Counted from the stretch's first letter, positions 40,615 through 50,630 are shown. The stretch: 64,000 bases of DNA from DAHUYF01 sp035623985 (GCA_035623985.1 DASPSJ010000060.1:198928-262927), one strand, 5' to 3'. A program made the numbers and translations. The notes: generated by a model not told the origin, from the sequence alone.

Positions 40615-43434
40615 TCAGTGCGCCTCTTCCCAATTGGCCGCCATGCCGGTCTCGACGGTGAGCGGCACGGAAAGCTCGAGTGCGGGGGCGCAGGCGTGCT
40701 CCATCACTTGCTTCACCAGCGCGGCGGTCGCTTGCGCCTCGCTCTCGGGCGCCTCGAAGACCAGCTCGTCATGGACCTGCAGCAGCATGCGCGCGGCAAG
40801 ACGCGCCTCGGCCAGCGCCGCGGGGATGCGCGCCATGGCGCGCTTGATGATGTCGGCGGCGGTGCCTTGCAGCGGCGCGTTGATCGCCTCGCGCTCGGCA
40901 TAGCCGCGCCGCGCCGGGTTGGTGTCCTTGATGCCGGGCAGATGGCAGCGCCGGCCGAACAGGGTTTCGACATAGCCCTTGTCGCGGCACTCGGCCTTGC
41001 AGCGCTCCATATAGGCGCGGATGCCGGGGAAGCGGGCGAAATAGGCCTTGATGAACTCCGCCGCCTCGGCCTGCGGCACCTGGATGCGCTGGGCGAGGCC
41101 GAAGGCGCTCATGCCGTAGAGAATGCCGAAATTGATCGCCTTGGCGCGCCGGCGGATCTCGCCGGTCATCTCGTCCATCGGCACGCCGAAGACCTCGCTG
41201 GCGGTGAGCGCGTGGATGTCGGCGCCGGCGCGAAAGGCCTCCTTGAGCGGGCCGACATCGGCGATATGCGCGGCAAGGCGCAGCTCGATCTGGCTGTAAT
41301 CGGCCGACAGCAGCACATGGCCGGGCTCGGCGACGAAGGCGCGGCGGATCTTGCGGCCCTCTTCGGTGCGGATCGGGATGTTCTGCAGATTGGGCTCGGT
41401 CGAGGAGAGGCGCCCGGTGATCGCGCCCGCCAATGAGAAAGAGGTGTGGACGCGGCCGGTCTTGGGATTGATCTCCTCGACCAGGGCGTCGGCATAGGTG
41501 CTTTTGAGCTTGGCGAGCTGGCGCCAGTCGAGCACGCGCGCCGGCAGATCGTGGGTCAGCGCGAGCTGCTCCAGCACGGCGGCGTCGGTGCCGTAGGCGC
41601 CGGTCTTGCCCTTGCGGCCGCCGGCAAGCCCCAATTCGTCGAACAGCACCTCGCCCAACTGCTTGGGCGAGCCGATGTTGAAGGGATGGCCCGCGAGCGC
41701 GAAGATCTGCTGCTCCAGCTCGACCAGCCGCAGCGCGAAATCCTGCGACAGGCGGTTGAGCTCGGCGCGGTCGACGCGGATGCCGGCGCGCTCCATCTCG
41801 GCGACGACGCGCACCAGCGGCCGCTCGATGGTCTCGTAGAAGGCGAGCCGGCGCTCGGCCAGGAGACGCGGCTTCAGCAGGCGGTGGAGGCGCAAGGTGA
41901 TGTCGGCGTCCTCGGCGGCGTAATCGCGCGCCTTGTCGAGCGGCACGGCGGCGAAGCCGATATGACCTTTGCCGCTGCCGGCGACGTCCTTGTACTTGAT
42001 GGTGTTGTGGCCGAAATGCAGCTCCGCCAGCTCGTCGAGCCCGTGGCCGTGCAAGCCGCCCTCGAGCACGAAGGAGATCAGCATGGTGTCGTCGACCGGC
42101 GCCACCGCGATGCCGTAGCCGGCGAGCACCTCGACGTCGTATTTGATGTTCTGGCCGATCTTGAGCACGCTCTCGTCCTCGAAGAGCGGCCTCAGGCGCT
42201 CCAGCGCCGCTTCCAGCGGGATCTGCTTCGGCGCCGCCGGCGCCGGCGCGTCGCCGAGAGCGAGCTCGCCCGCGCCGTTGGCGCGGTGCGCGAGCGGGAT
42301 GTAGCAGGCTTCTCCGGGCTCGAGCGCCAAGGAGACGCCGACGAGCTCGGCATGGGCGGGATTGAGCGAGGTGGTCTCGGTGTCCATGGCGACGACGCCC
42401 TTGGCGGCGGCGGCGGCGATCCAGGCGTCGAGATCGGCCAAGTCCTGCACCAGCGCATAGCGCCGCTCGACCTTGCCGAGATCCGGCGGCGGCGGCGGCA
42501 GCGCCATGGGCGCGACCGGCGCGGCGGCGGGCGCGCTCTCCGCAGCAGCGGCGGCGCCCTCGGCCTTGCCGAGCCGGGTCTCGACCCGCGCCATCAAATT
42601 CTTGAAGCCGTTCTCGCGCAAGAAGGCGCCGAGCTTGTCGCGGTCGGGCGGCCGCACTTCCAGCGCCTCGAGCGGCACGGTCAAGGGCGCGTCGGCGTCA
42701 AGCCGCACCAGGCGCTTCGACAGCCGCGCCTGCTCGGCGAAATCGATCAGCGACTGGCGGCGCTTGGGCTGCTTGATCTCGCCGGCATGCGCCAGGAGAT
42801 TTTCCAGATCGCCATAGGCGTTGATGAGCTCGGCGGCGGTCTTGACGCCGATGCCCGGCACGCCCGGCACGTTGTCGACGCTGTCGCCGCACAGCGCCTG
42901 GACGTCGACCACCTTGTCGGGACCGACGCCGAATTTCTCGCGCACCTCGGCGGCGCCGATCGGCCTCTGCTTGATCGGGTCGAGCATGCCGATCCTGTCG
43001 TCGACGAGCTGCATCAGATCCTTGTCGGAGGAGACGATGGTCACCGCCGCGCCCGCCGCCGCGGCGGCGCGGGCGTAGGCGGCGATGAGGTCGTCGGCCT
43101 CGTAATCCGGCCGCTCGATGCGCGCGACGTTGAAGGCGTCGGTCGCCTCGCGCACCAGCTTGAACTGCGGCACGAGATCGGGCGGCGGCTCCGGGCGATG
43201 CGCCTTGTACTGATCGTAGAGCTTGTTGCGGAAGCTGACGCGCGCGGTGTCGAAGACGACGGCGAGATGGTCGGCGTCGGTGTCCTGCAGCAGCTTGAAG
43301 AGGATGTTGCAATAGCCCAGCACCGCGCCGACCGGCGTGCCGTCGGCGCGGGTCAGCGGCGGCAGCGCGTGATAGGCGCGGAAGATGTAGCCGGAGCCGT
43401 CGACGAGATAGACGTGGCGCAGCGCGCTGCTCAC
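40615..43434 (-). CDS. polA: DNA polymerase I
   Basis: A 939-residue Pol I with all three domains. The 5'-3' exonuclease (residues about 5-290) has LVDGSGYIFRAYHALP and the helix-hairpin-helix GIGVKTAAELI. The 3'-5' proofreading domain is intact by its DxE motif (VVAMDTETTSLNP) and YAAEDADITLRL. The polymerase domain has motif A DYSQIELRLAAHI, motif B RRRAKAINFGILYGMSAFGL-type helix and motif C QVHDELVFE. The GTG start overlaps the stop of the zinc-finger gene (GTGA), so the two are coupled. It functions in repair and Okazaki fragment processing. Confidence 0.95.
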   Translation of the reverse strand: MSSALRHVYLVDGSGYIFRAYHALPPLTRADGTPVGAVLGYCNILFKLLQDTDADHLAVVFDTARVSFRNKLYDQYKAHRPEPPPDLVPQFKLVREATDAFNVARIERPDYEADDLIAAYARAAAAAGAAVTIVSSDKDLMQLVDDRIGMLDPIKQRPIGAAEVREKFGVGPDKVVDVQALCGDSVDNVPGVPGIGVKTAAELINAYGDLENLLAHAGEIKQPKRRQSLIDFAEQARLSKRLVRLDADAPLTVPLEALEVRPPDRDKLGAFLRENGFKNLMARVETRLGKAEGAAAAAESAPAAAPVAPMALPPPPPDLGKVERRYALVQDLADLDAWIAAAAAKGVVAMDTETTSLNPAHAELVGVSLALEPGEACYIPLAHRANGAGELALGDAPAPAAPKQIPLEAALERLRPLFEDESVLKIGQNIKYDVEVLAGYGIAVAPVDDTMLISFVLEGGLHGHGLDELAELHFGHNTIKYKDVAGSGKGHIGFAAVPLDKARDYAAEDADITLRLHRLLKPRLLAERRLAFYETIERPLVRVVAEMERAGIRVDRAELNRLSQDFALRLVELEQQIFALAGHPFNIGSPKQLGEVLFDELGLAGGRKGKTGAYGTDAAVLEQLALTHDLPARVLDWRQLAKLKSTYADALVEEINPKTGRVHTSFSLAGAITGRLSSTEPNLQNIPIRTEEGRKIRRAFVAEPGHVLLSADYSQIELRLAAHIADVGPLKEAFRAGADIHALTASEVFGVPMDEMTGEIRRRAKAINFGILYGMSAFGLAQRIQVPQAEAAEFIKAYFARFPGIRAYMERCKAECRDKGYVETLFGRRCHLPGIKDTNPARRGYAEREAINAPLQGTAADIIKRAMARIPAALAEARLAARMLLQVHDELVFEAPESEAQATAALVKQVMEHACAPALELSVPLTVETGMAANWEEAH

Positions 43435-43634
43435 GGCGGCGCGCCGGAGCCGCGCGGCGGCGGCGCGGCCTCGGACGCCGTGCCGCGCGCGACGAAGAGC
43501 CGCGAGCAATAGGGGCATTCGACCCTGCCGGCGCCGCCGAGATTGAGATAGACGCGGGGATGGCCGAGCGCCCCGCCGCCGCCGTTGCAGGCCGCCACGG
43601 CGCCATCCACCTCAATGATTTCGAAAGGGCGCAT
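43431..43634 (-). CDS. Zinc-finger CHCC-type small protein
   Basis: A 67-residue protein matching the zf-CHCC domain in spacing of ligands: Cys in AACNGGGGALGHPRVYLNL, then the pair in VECPYCSRLFV. This is the small domain also found in the NDUFS6 subunit of complex I, and it is often encoded next to housekeeping genes in alphaproteobacteria. The ATG at 43634 was chosen by the domain start. It heads a two-gene unit with polA (4-base overlap) and is divergent from the ABC ATPase gene. Confidence 0.8.
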   Translation of the reverse strand: MRPFEIIEVDGAVAACNGGGGALGHPRVYLNLGGAGRVECPYCSRLFVARGTASEAAPPPRGSGAPP

Positions 43635-43718
43635 GGTGCTCAATATCCGGTGACGTCGCAAGCGCGGCAGGTTGACCCGGCCGACATGCGGATGATACGG
43701 ATTGCCCCAGGACAATCA

Positions 43719-44725
<1,007 letters not shown>

Positions 44726-44726
<1 letters not shown>

Positions 44727-45817
44727 TGTGCCGCGTCGCCCTGATCCTCGCGCTGCTGCTCGCCGGTTGCGCCGGTCAGGGCACGGGTCATCTTGCCGCC
44801 TTTACCGCCGAAGGCAACGCCGTGGCGCCGGCCGGGCCGCCGCTTGCGCCGCTGCTCGCCGAGCGGGCGATCACCGCCCGCGACGGGGCGCGGCTGCCGC
44901 TCCGGGCGTGGCTGCCCGAAGGCAAGCCGCGGGCGGTGATCCTGGCGCTGCACGGCTTTAACGATTATTCCAACGCCTTTGCCGCGCCGGCGGCGGTCTG
45001 GGCGAAGGACGGCATCGCCACCTACGCCTACGACCAGCGCGGCTTCGGCGACGCGCCGCTGCGCGGCGGCTGGCCGGGCACGCGGCTGCTGGCCGAGGAC
45101 CTCGCCACGGCGAGCCGGCTCATCAAGGCGCGCCATCCGCAAACCCCGCTCTATTGCCTGGGCGAGAGCATGGGCGGCGCGGTGGTGGCGACGGCGGCGA
45201 GCGGCGAAGCGGGCGCGCCGCGGCCGGCCTGCGACGGCATCATCCTGGCGGCGCCGGCGGTCTGGGCCCGCGAGACGATGACCTTTTTCGAGCGCGCGGC
45301 GCTGTGGACCGGCGACACCTTCTTTCCCGACATGACGCTGACCGGGCGCGGCCTCAACATCATGCCGTCGGACAATATCGAGATGCTGCGCCAGCTCGCG
45401 CGCGACCCGCTGGTGATCAAGGAGACGCGGGTGGCGGCGGTCAAGGGGCTGGTCGACCTCATGGACACGGCGCTGGCCTCGGCGCCGCAAGTGACGGCGC
45501 CGATGCTGCTGCTTTACGGCGACCGCGACGAGCTGGTGCCGCGCGCGCCCACCGAGCGCTTCATCGCCGGCCTGCCCTTCGCCGAGCGGCGCACGCGCCG
45601 CATCGCCTGGTACGAGGCGGGCTATCACATGCTGCTGCGCGACCTCGAAGCGCCGGCGGTCTGGCGCGACGTCGGGAGCTGGATCGGCGATCATGACGCG
45701 CCGCTGCCCTCGGGCGCGGACCGGCGGGCGAGCTCGGTGCTGTTTGCCGGCGGCGTCGGCGAAGCGGCGCCGGCGCTGGAGCGGCAGGCGGCGGCGCCTT
45801 CAACCGGCGCCCATTGA
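44726..45817 (+). CDS. Alpha/beta hydrolase lipoprotein (monoacylglycerol lipase/lysophospholipase-like)
   Basis: A 363-residue lipoprotein with signal peptide VALILALLLAGCAGQ and lipobox LAGC. The hydrolase core has LALHGFNDYSNAF (oxyanion loop), YDQRGFGDAPLRG, the Ser nucleophile in LGESMGGAVVATA, the Asp in LYGDRDELVPRAP and His in EAGYHMLLRD. These match the lysophospholipase/monoglyceride-lipase group (COG2267). Its ATG overlaps the ABC ATPase stop, so both are expressed together. Lipobox anchoring suggests it acts on lipids or esters at the inner or outer membrane from the periplasmic side. Confidence 0.85.
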
Positions 45818-45827
45818 TCCAGGTCAA
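45814..45827 (+). promoter_or_regulatory. FNR/FixK box upstream of a tiny membrane protein gene
   Basis: TTGATCCAGGTCAA fits TTGAY-N4-RTCAA exactly and overlaps the stop codon of the lipase gene. Its centre is 67.5 bases upstream of the ATG at 45888, almost the same distance as the second box at 7.1 kb to its gene (69.5). A class II start would fall near 45862. The -10 region is poor, so activation would be essential. Confidence 0.55.
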
Positions 45828-45887
45828 CGCGGAAATCCGCCCATCGGCTGTGCTCCCTCCCGAGAGCCATTCTCGGGGAGGGCGCGC

Positions 45888-45980
45888 ATGTCGGCAGGTG
45901 AAAAAGCCTATCTGGCGCTGGTGGTCGCCGGCTGGCTGATCTTCGGCGCGGTGCTGTTCTGGGAGAGCCGGGGAAGCTGA
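45888..45980 (+). CDS. 30-residue single-helix membrane protein
   Basis: The peptide begins MSAGEKAYLALVVAGWLIFG and ends with FWESRGS. It has one clear transmembrane helix (about residues 8-25) with a basic, Ser-containing tail. GGGGAGG lies 6 bases upstream of the ATG, which strongly supports translation. The FNR/FixK box in front suggests low-oxygen induction, as for small accessory subunits of terminal oxidases or anaerobic respiratory enzymes; no such enzyme is encoded nearby. It is too short for standard gene callers and is followed by a perfect palindrome. Confidence 0.6.
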   Translation: MSAGEKAYLALVVAGWLIFGAVLFWESRGS

Positions 45981-46004
45981 GGCGCGCGCCCGGGAGGGAT
46001 CTCG

Positions 46005-46026
46005 GACAGCGTCATATGACGCTGTC
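46005..46026. terminator. Perfect 22-base palindrome between convergent genes
   Basis: The half-site GACAGCGTCAT is followed directly by its reverse complement, with no spacer, between the stops at 45980 and 46035. It would form an 11-base stem in either transcript and ends in GATTCTTCTC. It is a plausible bidirectional terminator, although a protein-binding site cannot be excluded. Confidence 0.5.
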
Positions 46027-46034
46027 GATTCTTC

Positions 46035-46910
46035 TCAGCGCGGGTCGAGCACCGCGCGGCAGGCGGCGGGCAGCACCGGATGACGGCCGGCCGCATTCTC
46101 CGGCGGCGGCGGCGGCAGATGGCGCAGCCACGAGGCGAGCTCGGCGCCGCAGCCGTCGCCTTCGGGCGCCGGGCGCTGCTCTTCGCAATCGGGCGAGCCC
46201 GGGGGACAGCGCAGCCGCACATGGAAATGCTCGTCATGCCCGTACCAGGGGCGGATGCGCCCGAGCCAGGCGCGCTCGGCGGGCGGACTGGCGATCGCGC
46301 TGCGGCAGAGCGCTTCCTTGATCACGGCGTTGACGAAGATGCGGTCGACGGCGGGGTCGCTGGCGGCAAGGCGCAGCAGCGCCACCTGCTTCTCGCCGAA
46401 GCGCCTCCTGTCGATCTCGTGGTAGTTGGCGAGCAGCATCGAGGGCAGCTCGACCGCTTCGCGCTGCGCCGGCGGCAGGTAGGGCTTGGGCGCAAGCGTG
46501 AGCCAGATGTCGACGTCGATGCCGGTCTGATGGCTGGCATGGCCGAAAGGCAGCGGCCCGCCGCGCGGCTGCGCCATGTCGCCGATATAGAACACCGGCA
46601 GCCCCGCGGCCTGGGAGCGCCGGCCCAGCCGCTCGATATAGGCGACGAGATCGGGATGGCCGAAATTGCGGTGGCGGGAGAGGCGGATCGCTTCATAGCC
46701 CGGCCCGTCCGGCGGCAGCTCTTCGGCGCCGGCGAGGCAGCCATGGGCGGCGCCGCCGATGATCCGCGCCGGCCCCGGCAGCGGCGCCGCGACGCGGCTC
46801 CAGTCATTGCCGGCCGTCTCGCCCGAGGCGGCAGCCGGCGCCGGCGGCAGGACGAGCAGCGGCAGCGCGAGAAGCGCGAGGGCGGCGGCAAAGCGCGGAG
46901 CACGGGACAT
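46035..46910 (-). CDS. mepA: Penicillin-insensitive murein DD-endopeptidase
   Basis: A 291-residue secreted enzyme with signal peptide (APRFAAALALLALPLLVLPP, cleavage near AAA-S). Zinc ligands and active residues of the LAS/M74 family are present: FGHASHQTGIDVDIWL (His and Asp) and the second motif GHDEHFHVRLRCP (H-x-H). C-terminal Cys-rich stretches (CPPGSPDC, GDGC) fit the disulphide pattern of MepA. It cuts D-Ala-meso-DAP cross-links in periplasmic peptidoglycan. ATG 46910 starts directly with the signal peptide; an upstream ATG would add 13 residues without better context. Confidence 0.92.
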   Translation of the reverse strand: MSRAPRFAAALALLALPLLVLPPAPAAASGETAGNDWSRVAAPLPGPARIIGGAAHGCLAGAEELPPDGPGYEAIRLSRHRNFGHPDLVAYIERLGRRSQAAGLPVFYIGDMAQPRGGPLPFGHASHQTGIDVDIWLTLAPKPYLPPAQREAVELPSMLLANYHEIDRRRFGEKQVALLRLAASDPAVDRIFVNAVIKEALCRSAIASPPAERAWLGRIRPWYGHDEHFHVRLRCPPGSPDCEEQRPAPEGDGCGAELASWLRHLPPPPPENAAGRHPVLPAACRAVLDPR

Positions 46911-47047
46911 CGGGCGGCTCGTCGACCAGAAGCAAGAGTATCGGACCAATTCTATACCGGAGGAGGCTTAACGCCGAGTAACCTTGGCGCCGAGGGGTGC
47001 GGCTGCTTGCGCCGCGGGGGGCGGTTGGCCTAAGGTTCGGTGCTTGG

Positions 47048-47124
<77 letters not shown>

Positions 47125-47280
47125 GATTCAGGCTCGTTCTCCAGGCGCGGCTGGGTTCGGTCTCTATTTCGAGCGCGTGGTATTTACTTGACGGTACGGT
47201 AGGCGTGCCCAAGCTCGGAATTCAATATTGTGCTCCCGACAATTAGGCGTGAGCGAGATGTATTCGGAGGGCCGGTTACG

Positions 47281-47718
47281 ATGATTTCAGACGGCCTGAT
47301 CGAAATCGCGATCGTCATCGTCTACGTAACATGCTTCGGGATCACGCTGCACGGTTGGACCTCCCCGGAAGCGTGGGCGTTTACGCCGGAGCTGTCCACA
47401 GCGAGCGGCGTTTTGTATGTCAAAACAACTATCGGACTTTGGGGCCATATCGCCACCATTGTCGAGGCAGATACTTCTGCACAAACCATCCGTGCCTATT
47501 TTCAGCTCGTGGCGCTGTTTGTCGTCGTAGTGCTGGCAGCGGCGGTTCTCTTTGGAGCGAGCATCAGGCTGGTGAGGGCCTATCTTGCGCCGCAAGGCGG
47601 TCCTGAGGCGTGGACGCTGATGTGGCGAGCCAACCGGATGGCGATCTATCTGGCTGTTGCTCTGAACATCTTCGCTGCATATATCAGAGCGATGGAAGCT
47701 CGATATGTCCTGGACTAG
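47281..47718 (+). CDS. Hypothetical membrane protein downstream of tRNA-Arg
   Basis: A 145-residue protein with three to four hydrophobic helices (LIEIAIVIVYVTCFGITL, LVALFVVVVLAAAVLFGASI, MAIYLAVALNIFAAYI). No family was recognised. GGAGG lies about 10 bases before ATG 47281. Codon use is less GC-rich than in flanking genes, suggesting acquisition. It precedes a second small membrane protein on the same strand by 30 bases, so they probably work together. Confidence 0.6.
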   Translation: MISDGLIEIAIVIVYVTCFGITLHGWTSPEAWAFTPELSTASGVLYVKTTIGLWGHIATIVEADTSAQTIRAYFQLVALFVVVVLAAAVLFGASIRLVRAYLAPQGGPEAWTLMWRANRMAIYLAVALNIFAAYIRAMEARYVLD

Positions 47719-47748
47719 TGCATTGCATGCGACGCTCGGGAGATGGGC

Positions 47749-48213
47749 ATGACCAGCACACCGAAACATGAGGCTTTGCCCGACGACATACGAAAAGTGA
47801 GGACGCTGTTAAATCGCAAGATCGAGCGCGACTTTACATGGCTGTGCATTTTGCTCGTTCTTTTTGGCTTCACCCTTTACGTTCCACAGCTCCAATCGCT
47901 CGAACCCTATTGGACCCTCGTGATCGGCGCCGGCATTGTCCTTGTCGGCGGCCATGTGATGATCCTGGCGCGCCGAGATGCGGAAGCCGGCGAGTCATTA
48001 AACCCGGCGGAGGAGGCTGACCGCCCGTGGATGTATCGTACTGTCGCGCATCTGTGGAGCAACAGTGGATTGAAAGAGGAATCCGGCGCGGCATATGATG
48101 CGTCGCCGGTCGACCGCCGTCATCGTCCTGCCGCTATTTCGGCCTGGGTCGGCATGATTCGCGTCGCAATTGCCGCTCTCGGCCAGATGATCATGGGGCG
48201 CCACGACAAGTAA
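47749..48213 (+). CDS. Hypothetical membrane protein, second of the tRNA-linked pair
   Basis: A 154-residue protein. Two hydrophobic helices (FTWLCILLVLFGFTLYV and YWTLVIGAGIVLVGGHVMIL) form a hairpin near the N terminus. A charged region and a final hydrophobic stretch (ISAWVGMIRVAIAALGQMI) follow. The second ATG (47749) was chosen because GGGAG lies 6 bases upstream. It shares the lower GC content of its neighbour. No known domain was recognised. Confidence 0.6.
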   Translation: MTSTPKHEALPDDIRKVRTLLNRKIERDFTWLCILLVLFGFTLYVPQLQSLEPYWTLVIGAGIVLVGGHVMILARRDAEAGESLNPAEEADRPWMYRTVAHLWSNSGLKEESGAAYDASPVDRRHRPAAISAWVGMIRVAIAALGQMIMGRHDK

Positions 48214-48319
48214 GCTCGTTCCGTGCTAAAAGCTTCAGGGGTCGGTTGACGCCGCGGCAAGCGTGCGCAAGCCTGGAACGAGGTCTTGCGTCATGCATCG
48301 GCGTCAGGGAGAGGGCGAC

Positions 48320-49051
48320 ATGCAGCAAATGGATCGGCGGGTGTTTCTCGGCGCGGTGATCGCCACCGCGGCGTTCGGCACGGGCGGGCGGGCACGGGCG
48401 GCGGGCAAGATCACGCCCGGCGCGCGCGACGTGCTCATCATCATCGACGTGCAGAACTGCTTCGTCCCCGGCGGCTCGCTCGCGGTCAAGGATGGCGACC
48501 AGATCGTGCCGCTGATCAACCGCATCGCCAGGAGCTTTCCGCATGTGGTGATGACGCAGGATTGGCACACCCCGCACCACGTCTCGTTCGCCTCCTCGCA
48601 TCCCGGGAAGAAGCCGTTCGAGACGACCGAGCTGCCCTATGGCACGCAGGTGCTGTGGCCCGACCATTGCGTGCAAGGGACGCCGGGCGCCGAGCTCGTC
48701 AAGGGCCTCGAGGTTCCCCACGCCGAGCTGGTGCTTCGCAAGGGATATCGCGACACGGTCGACAGCTACTCCGCCTTCAACGAGGCCGACGGCAAGCCGA
48801 CGGGGCTCGCCGCCTATTTGCACGAGCGCGGCCTGAAGCGCGTCTTCCTCGTCGGCCTCGCCACGGATTTCTGCGTCGCCTGGAGCGCCGTGGACGCGCG
48901 CAAGCACGGCTTCGATACCTACGTCATCGAGGACGCCTGCCGCGGCATCGACGCCAACGGCTCGCTCGCCAAGGCCTGGGACGACATGAGCAAAGCCGGC
49001 GTCCACCGCATCCAATCGGCGGACCTGGCGATCGCGAACGGGCGAGCCTGA
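48320..49051 (+). CDS. pncA: Nicotinamidase/pyrazinamidase with Tat-type signal peptide
   Basis: A 243-residue amidohydrolase. After the twin-arginine leader MDRRVFLGAVIATAAFG the enzyme part shows the catalytic Asp in LIIIDVQNCFVPGGSL, metal ligands in QDWHTPHHVSFAS (D, H, H), Lys in VLRKGYRDTVDS and nucleophile Cys in VGLATDFCVAWSAVDA. These are the D-K-C triad and iron/zinc site of PncA. It deamidates nicotinamide to nicotinate for NAD salvage; the leader implies a periplasmic location, which is unusual for the classical cytoplasmic enzyme. GAGGG sits close upstream of the ATG. Confidence 0.88.
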   Translation: MQQMDRRVFLGAVIATAAFGTGGRARAAGKITPGARDVLIIIDVQNCFVPGGSLAVKDGDQIVPLINRIARSFPHVVMTQDWHTPHHVSFASSHPGKKPFETTELPYGTQVLWPDHCVQGTPGAELVKGLEVPHAELVLRKGYRDTVDSYSAFNEADGKPTGLAAYLHERGLKRVFLVGLATDFCVAWSAVDARKHGFDTYVIEDACRGIDANGSLAKAWDDMSKAGVHRIQSADLAIANGRA

Positions 49052-49435
49052 CGGCACCGAGACGCCGCACTCTCGGGCGCGGCGGTGGCGGGGCGCCGGG
49101 CCGCGGCATTCCTCGACGCGACCGCGGAAGGCTTGGCGCGTTCATGACACTAGTACCAGCTATCGCAAATCCGTGACTCACCCCACCTCACCCTCCCGCT
49201 ACGCGGGTCCCTCCCTCTCCGCCCCAGGGGGCGGAGAGGGTTGGGGTGAGGTGGGGGCGACGATCTCGCGCGCTGTCTCAGACATTTTTGATTCCAGACA
49301 CTAGGCGGTCGCCACCCCTGTCCGCGCGACGGCGCGCGGCCGCAGGAGCGGCGCCGAGGCCGATCAAGACTTTAAATTCAACCTTTCAAGCGTTATCATG
49401 CGCGGCTGTGTCGTATCCGGCATGTGGAACAAGAC
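49052..49435. other. Gene-free region with palindromic repeat
   Basis: 384 bases between pncA and the membrane protein gene. It contains the second copy of the dispersed palindrome (listed separately). Otherwise there is no supportable coding frame. The right part (AGACATTTTTGATTCC and TTTAAATTCAACC) is AT-richer and may hold the promoter of the radical SAM cassette. Confidence 0.5.
49170..49275. repeat. Dispersed palindromic element, copy 2 (inverse of copy 1)
   Basis: The outer arms are CACCCCACCTCACC (49179-49192) and GGGTGAGGTGGGGG (49244-49257). The centre is CCCTCTCCGCCCC/GGGGCGGAGAGGG. Read on the other strand it matches the copy at 17702-17800 almost base for base, including CCCGCTACGCGGG and the flank GCGACGATCTCGCGCGC. 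Only a few substitutions separate the copies, so spread was recent. No transposase is encoded. Confidence 0.75.
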
Positions 49436-50464
49436 ATGGTCGAAAAAGTCGAACATGCTGCCGCTTCCGACAAACTCGAGGGCCTCTCCGAGACCTTCCT
49501 GGGCGACGTCTTTCGCTTCTACGGCGTCAAAGCCTCCTCGCTCATCGTCCTCTCGGGAATGGTGGTTTCCGGGTTCGGGCTCAAGGACACGATAAACCCC
49601 GCGATCTGGCTGACCGCCGCGGTTTGCGCCATGCTCATCTCCTACAGCCTGCGCCACTATGTGAGCAGCCGATATGCCCTGGTGCTGCTGTTTTCCGCCC
49701 TGATCTTCCTCGCGGTCGCCGGCTTCATCATCTTCGTCGGCGTCCGCCCGCTCTTCCCCGCGGCGCTGGTCACCGCGCCGCTCTTCGATCAAGCCTGCGC
49801 GTTTGCCGCCTTCCTGTTCGTCGCGACGCTGTTCTGCGTGAATTTCATCTCGTACAACAGGATGCTCGACGCGATACCGGCGGATCAGCCGCCGCTGGTC
49901 GGTCAAGCGCTGAGGCAGTTCATTTTCAAGAATCCCTTCTATTACGAATCGATGGAATACGACGTCGAGCTGATTCCGGCCGACGCGAACACCGTGCAGA
50001 AGGTTTTTTCCGTCAAGCTGGTGGTGAGGAACCGCACCTCGGAAAATCGCAACTTCATCAGCCGCTATCATACGCCGCCGGGCACGTTCGAATTGCTGTC
50101 CGCCAAGGTCGACGGGAAACTAAAGGATCCGAACGATCGCCGCATCTATTCCAAGGACGGGGTGCTGCTGAACGACGAGGTGCCGGCGCGCGGATCGATC
50201 ACGATCGAGGTAAAGATGTCGGAGCAAATCCCCCGCGAGGGCAACGACATCTTCACGGCTTACGATTGCTTTGCCGAACAATTCCGCTTTAGCGTCACGA
50301 ACCATGCCGAGGCCGATTTGGTCGCCTGGATCGAGCCGTTGCACGGTCAGGGAACTTCGGCCGTCCGGGAAGGCAAGACGGCAAGCTGGAGCAGCAACAT
50401 CGCCGTCCTGCCCTATCAAGGCGTCCGTTTGCACTGGATAAGGAGAGAGGGAAATGGAACCTAG
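49436..50464 (+). CDS. Four-helix membrane protein of the radical SAM cassette
   Basis: A 342-residue protein. Four hydrophobic helices lie in the first about 150 residues (SSLIVLSGMVVSGFGL; PAIWLTAAVCAMLISYSL; ALVLLFSALIFLAVAGFIIF; CAFAAFLFVATLFCVNFI). A soluble beta-rich domain of about 190 residues follows (ESMEYDVELIPADANTVQK, NDEVPARGSITIEVKM). No family was recognised. The start is GTG 49424 or ATG 49436; the latter is used. Its end overlaps the start of a 58-residue peptide gene by 11 bases, so it is translationally linked to a probable modified-peptide system. Transport or membrane recruitment of that peptide would fit. Confidence 0.6.
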   Translation: MVEKVEHAAASDKLEGLSETFLGDVFRFYGVKASSLIVLSGMVVSGFGLKDTINPAIWLTAAVCAMLISYSLRHYVSSRYALVLLFSALIFLAVAGFIIFVGVRPLFPAALVTAPLFDQACAFAAFLFVATLFCVNFISYNRMLDAIPADQPPLVGQALRQFIFKNPFYYESMEYDVELIPADANTVQKVFSVKLVVRNRTSENRNFISRYHTPPGTFELLSAKVDGKLKDPNDRRIYSKDGVLLNDEVPARGSITIEVKMSEQIPREGNDIFTAYDCFAEQFRFSVTNHAEADLVAWIEPLHGQGTSAVREGKTASWSSNIAVLPYQGVRLHWIRREGNGT

Positions 50465-50630
50465 CCAGGAGAAGCTTGTCCGCCAATACGTCGACCGCAT
50501 CCGCAGGCGAATGGCGGAAGCGGGCGGGCAAAAGGCGCCGCCGGCCGGCCGGGGCGCCGCGTCCAAGGACGATCAACGCAACCCCGGCGTGGCGGCGAAT
50601 TGCGGCGCCTGCGACATGGACCCCAAATAG
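50454..50630 (+). CDS. 58-residue peptide, probable substrate of the radical SAM enzyme
   Basis: A short frame with excellent translation signals: AGGAG (50441-50445) lies 8 bases before the ATG. The N-terminal part is charged and helical (MEPSQEKLVRQYVDRIRRRM), a Gly/Ala/Pro-rich spacer follows, and the peptide ends NPGVAANCGACDMDPK with Cys50 and Cys53. A leader-like helix, small linker and short Cys-containing tail is the architecture of a RiPP precursor. It lies 12 bases before a radical SAM gene and overlaps the preceding membrane-protein gene. It is not a known precursor type; it was found by reading the overlap region and is too small for standard gene callers. The modification, probably at Cys50/Cys53, is inferred. 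Confidence 0.65.
   Translation: MEPSQEKLVRQYVDRIRRRMAEAGGQKAPPAGRGAASKDDQRNPGVAANCGACDMDPK

Noticed and set aside
47125..48320. Integrative element with attachment repeats at tRNA-Arg
   Set aside because: No integrase and no repeated tRNA 3' end were visible within the following kilobase.
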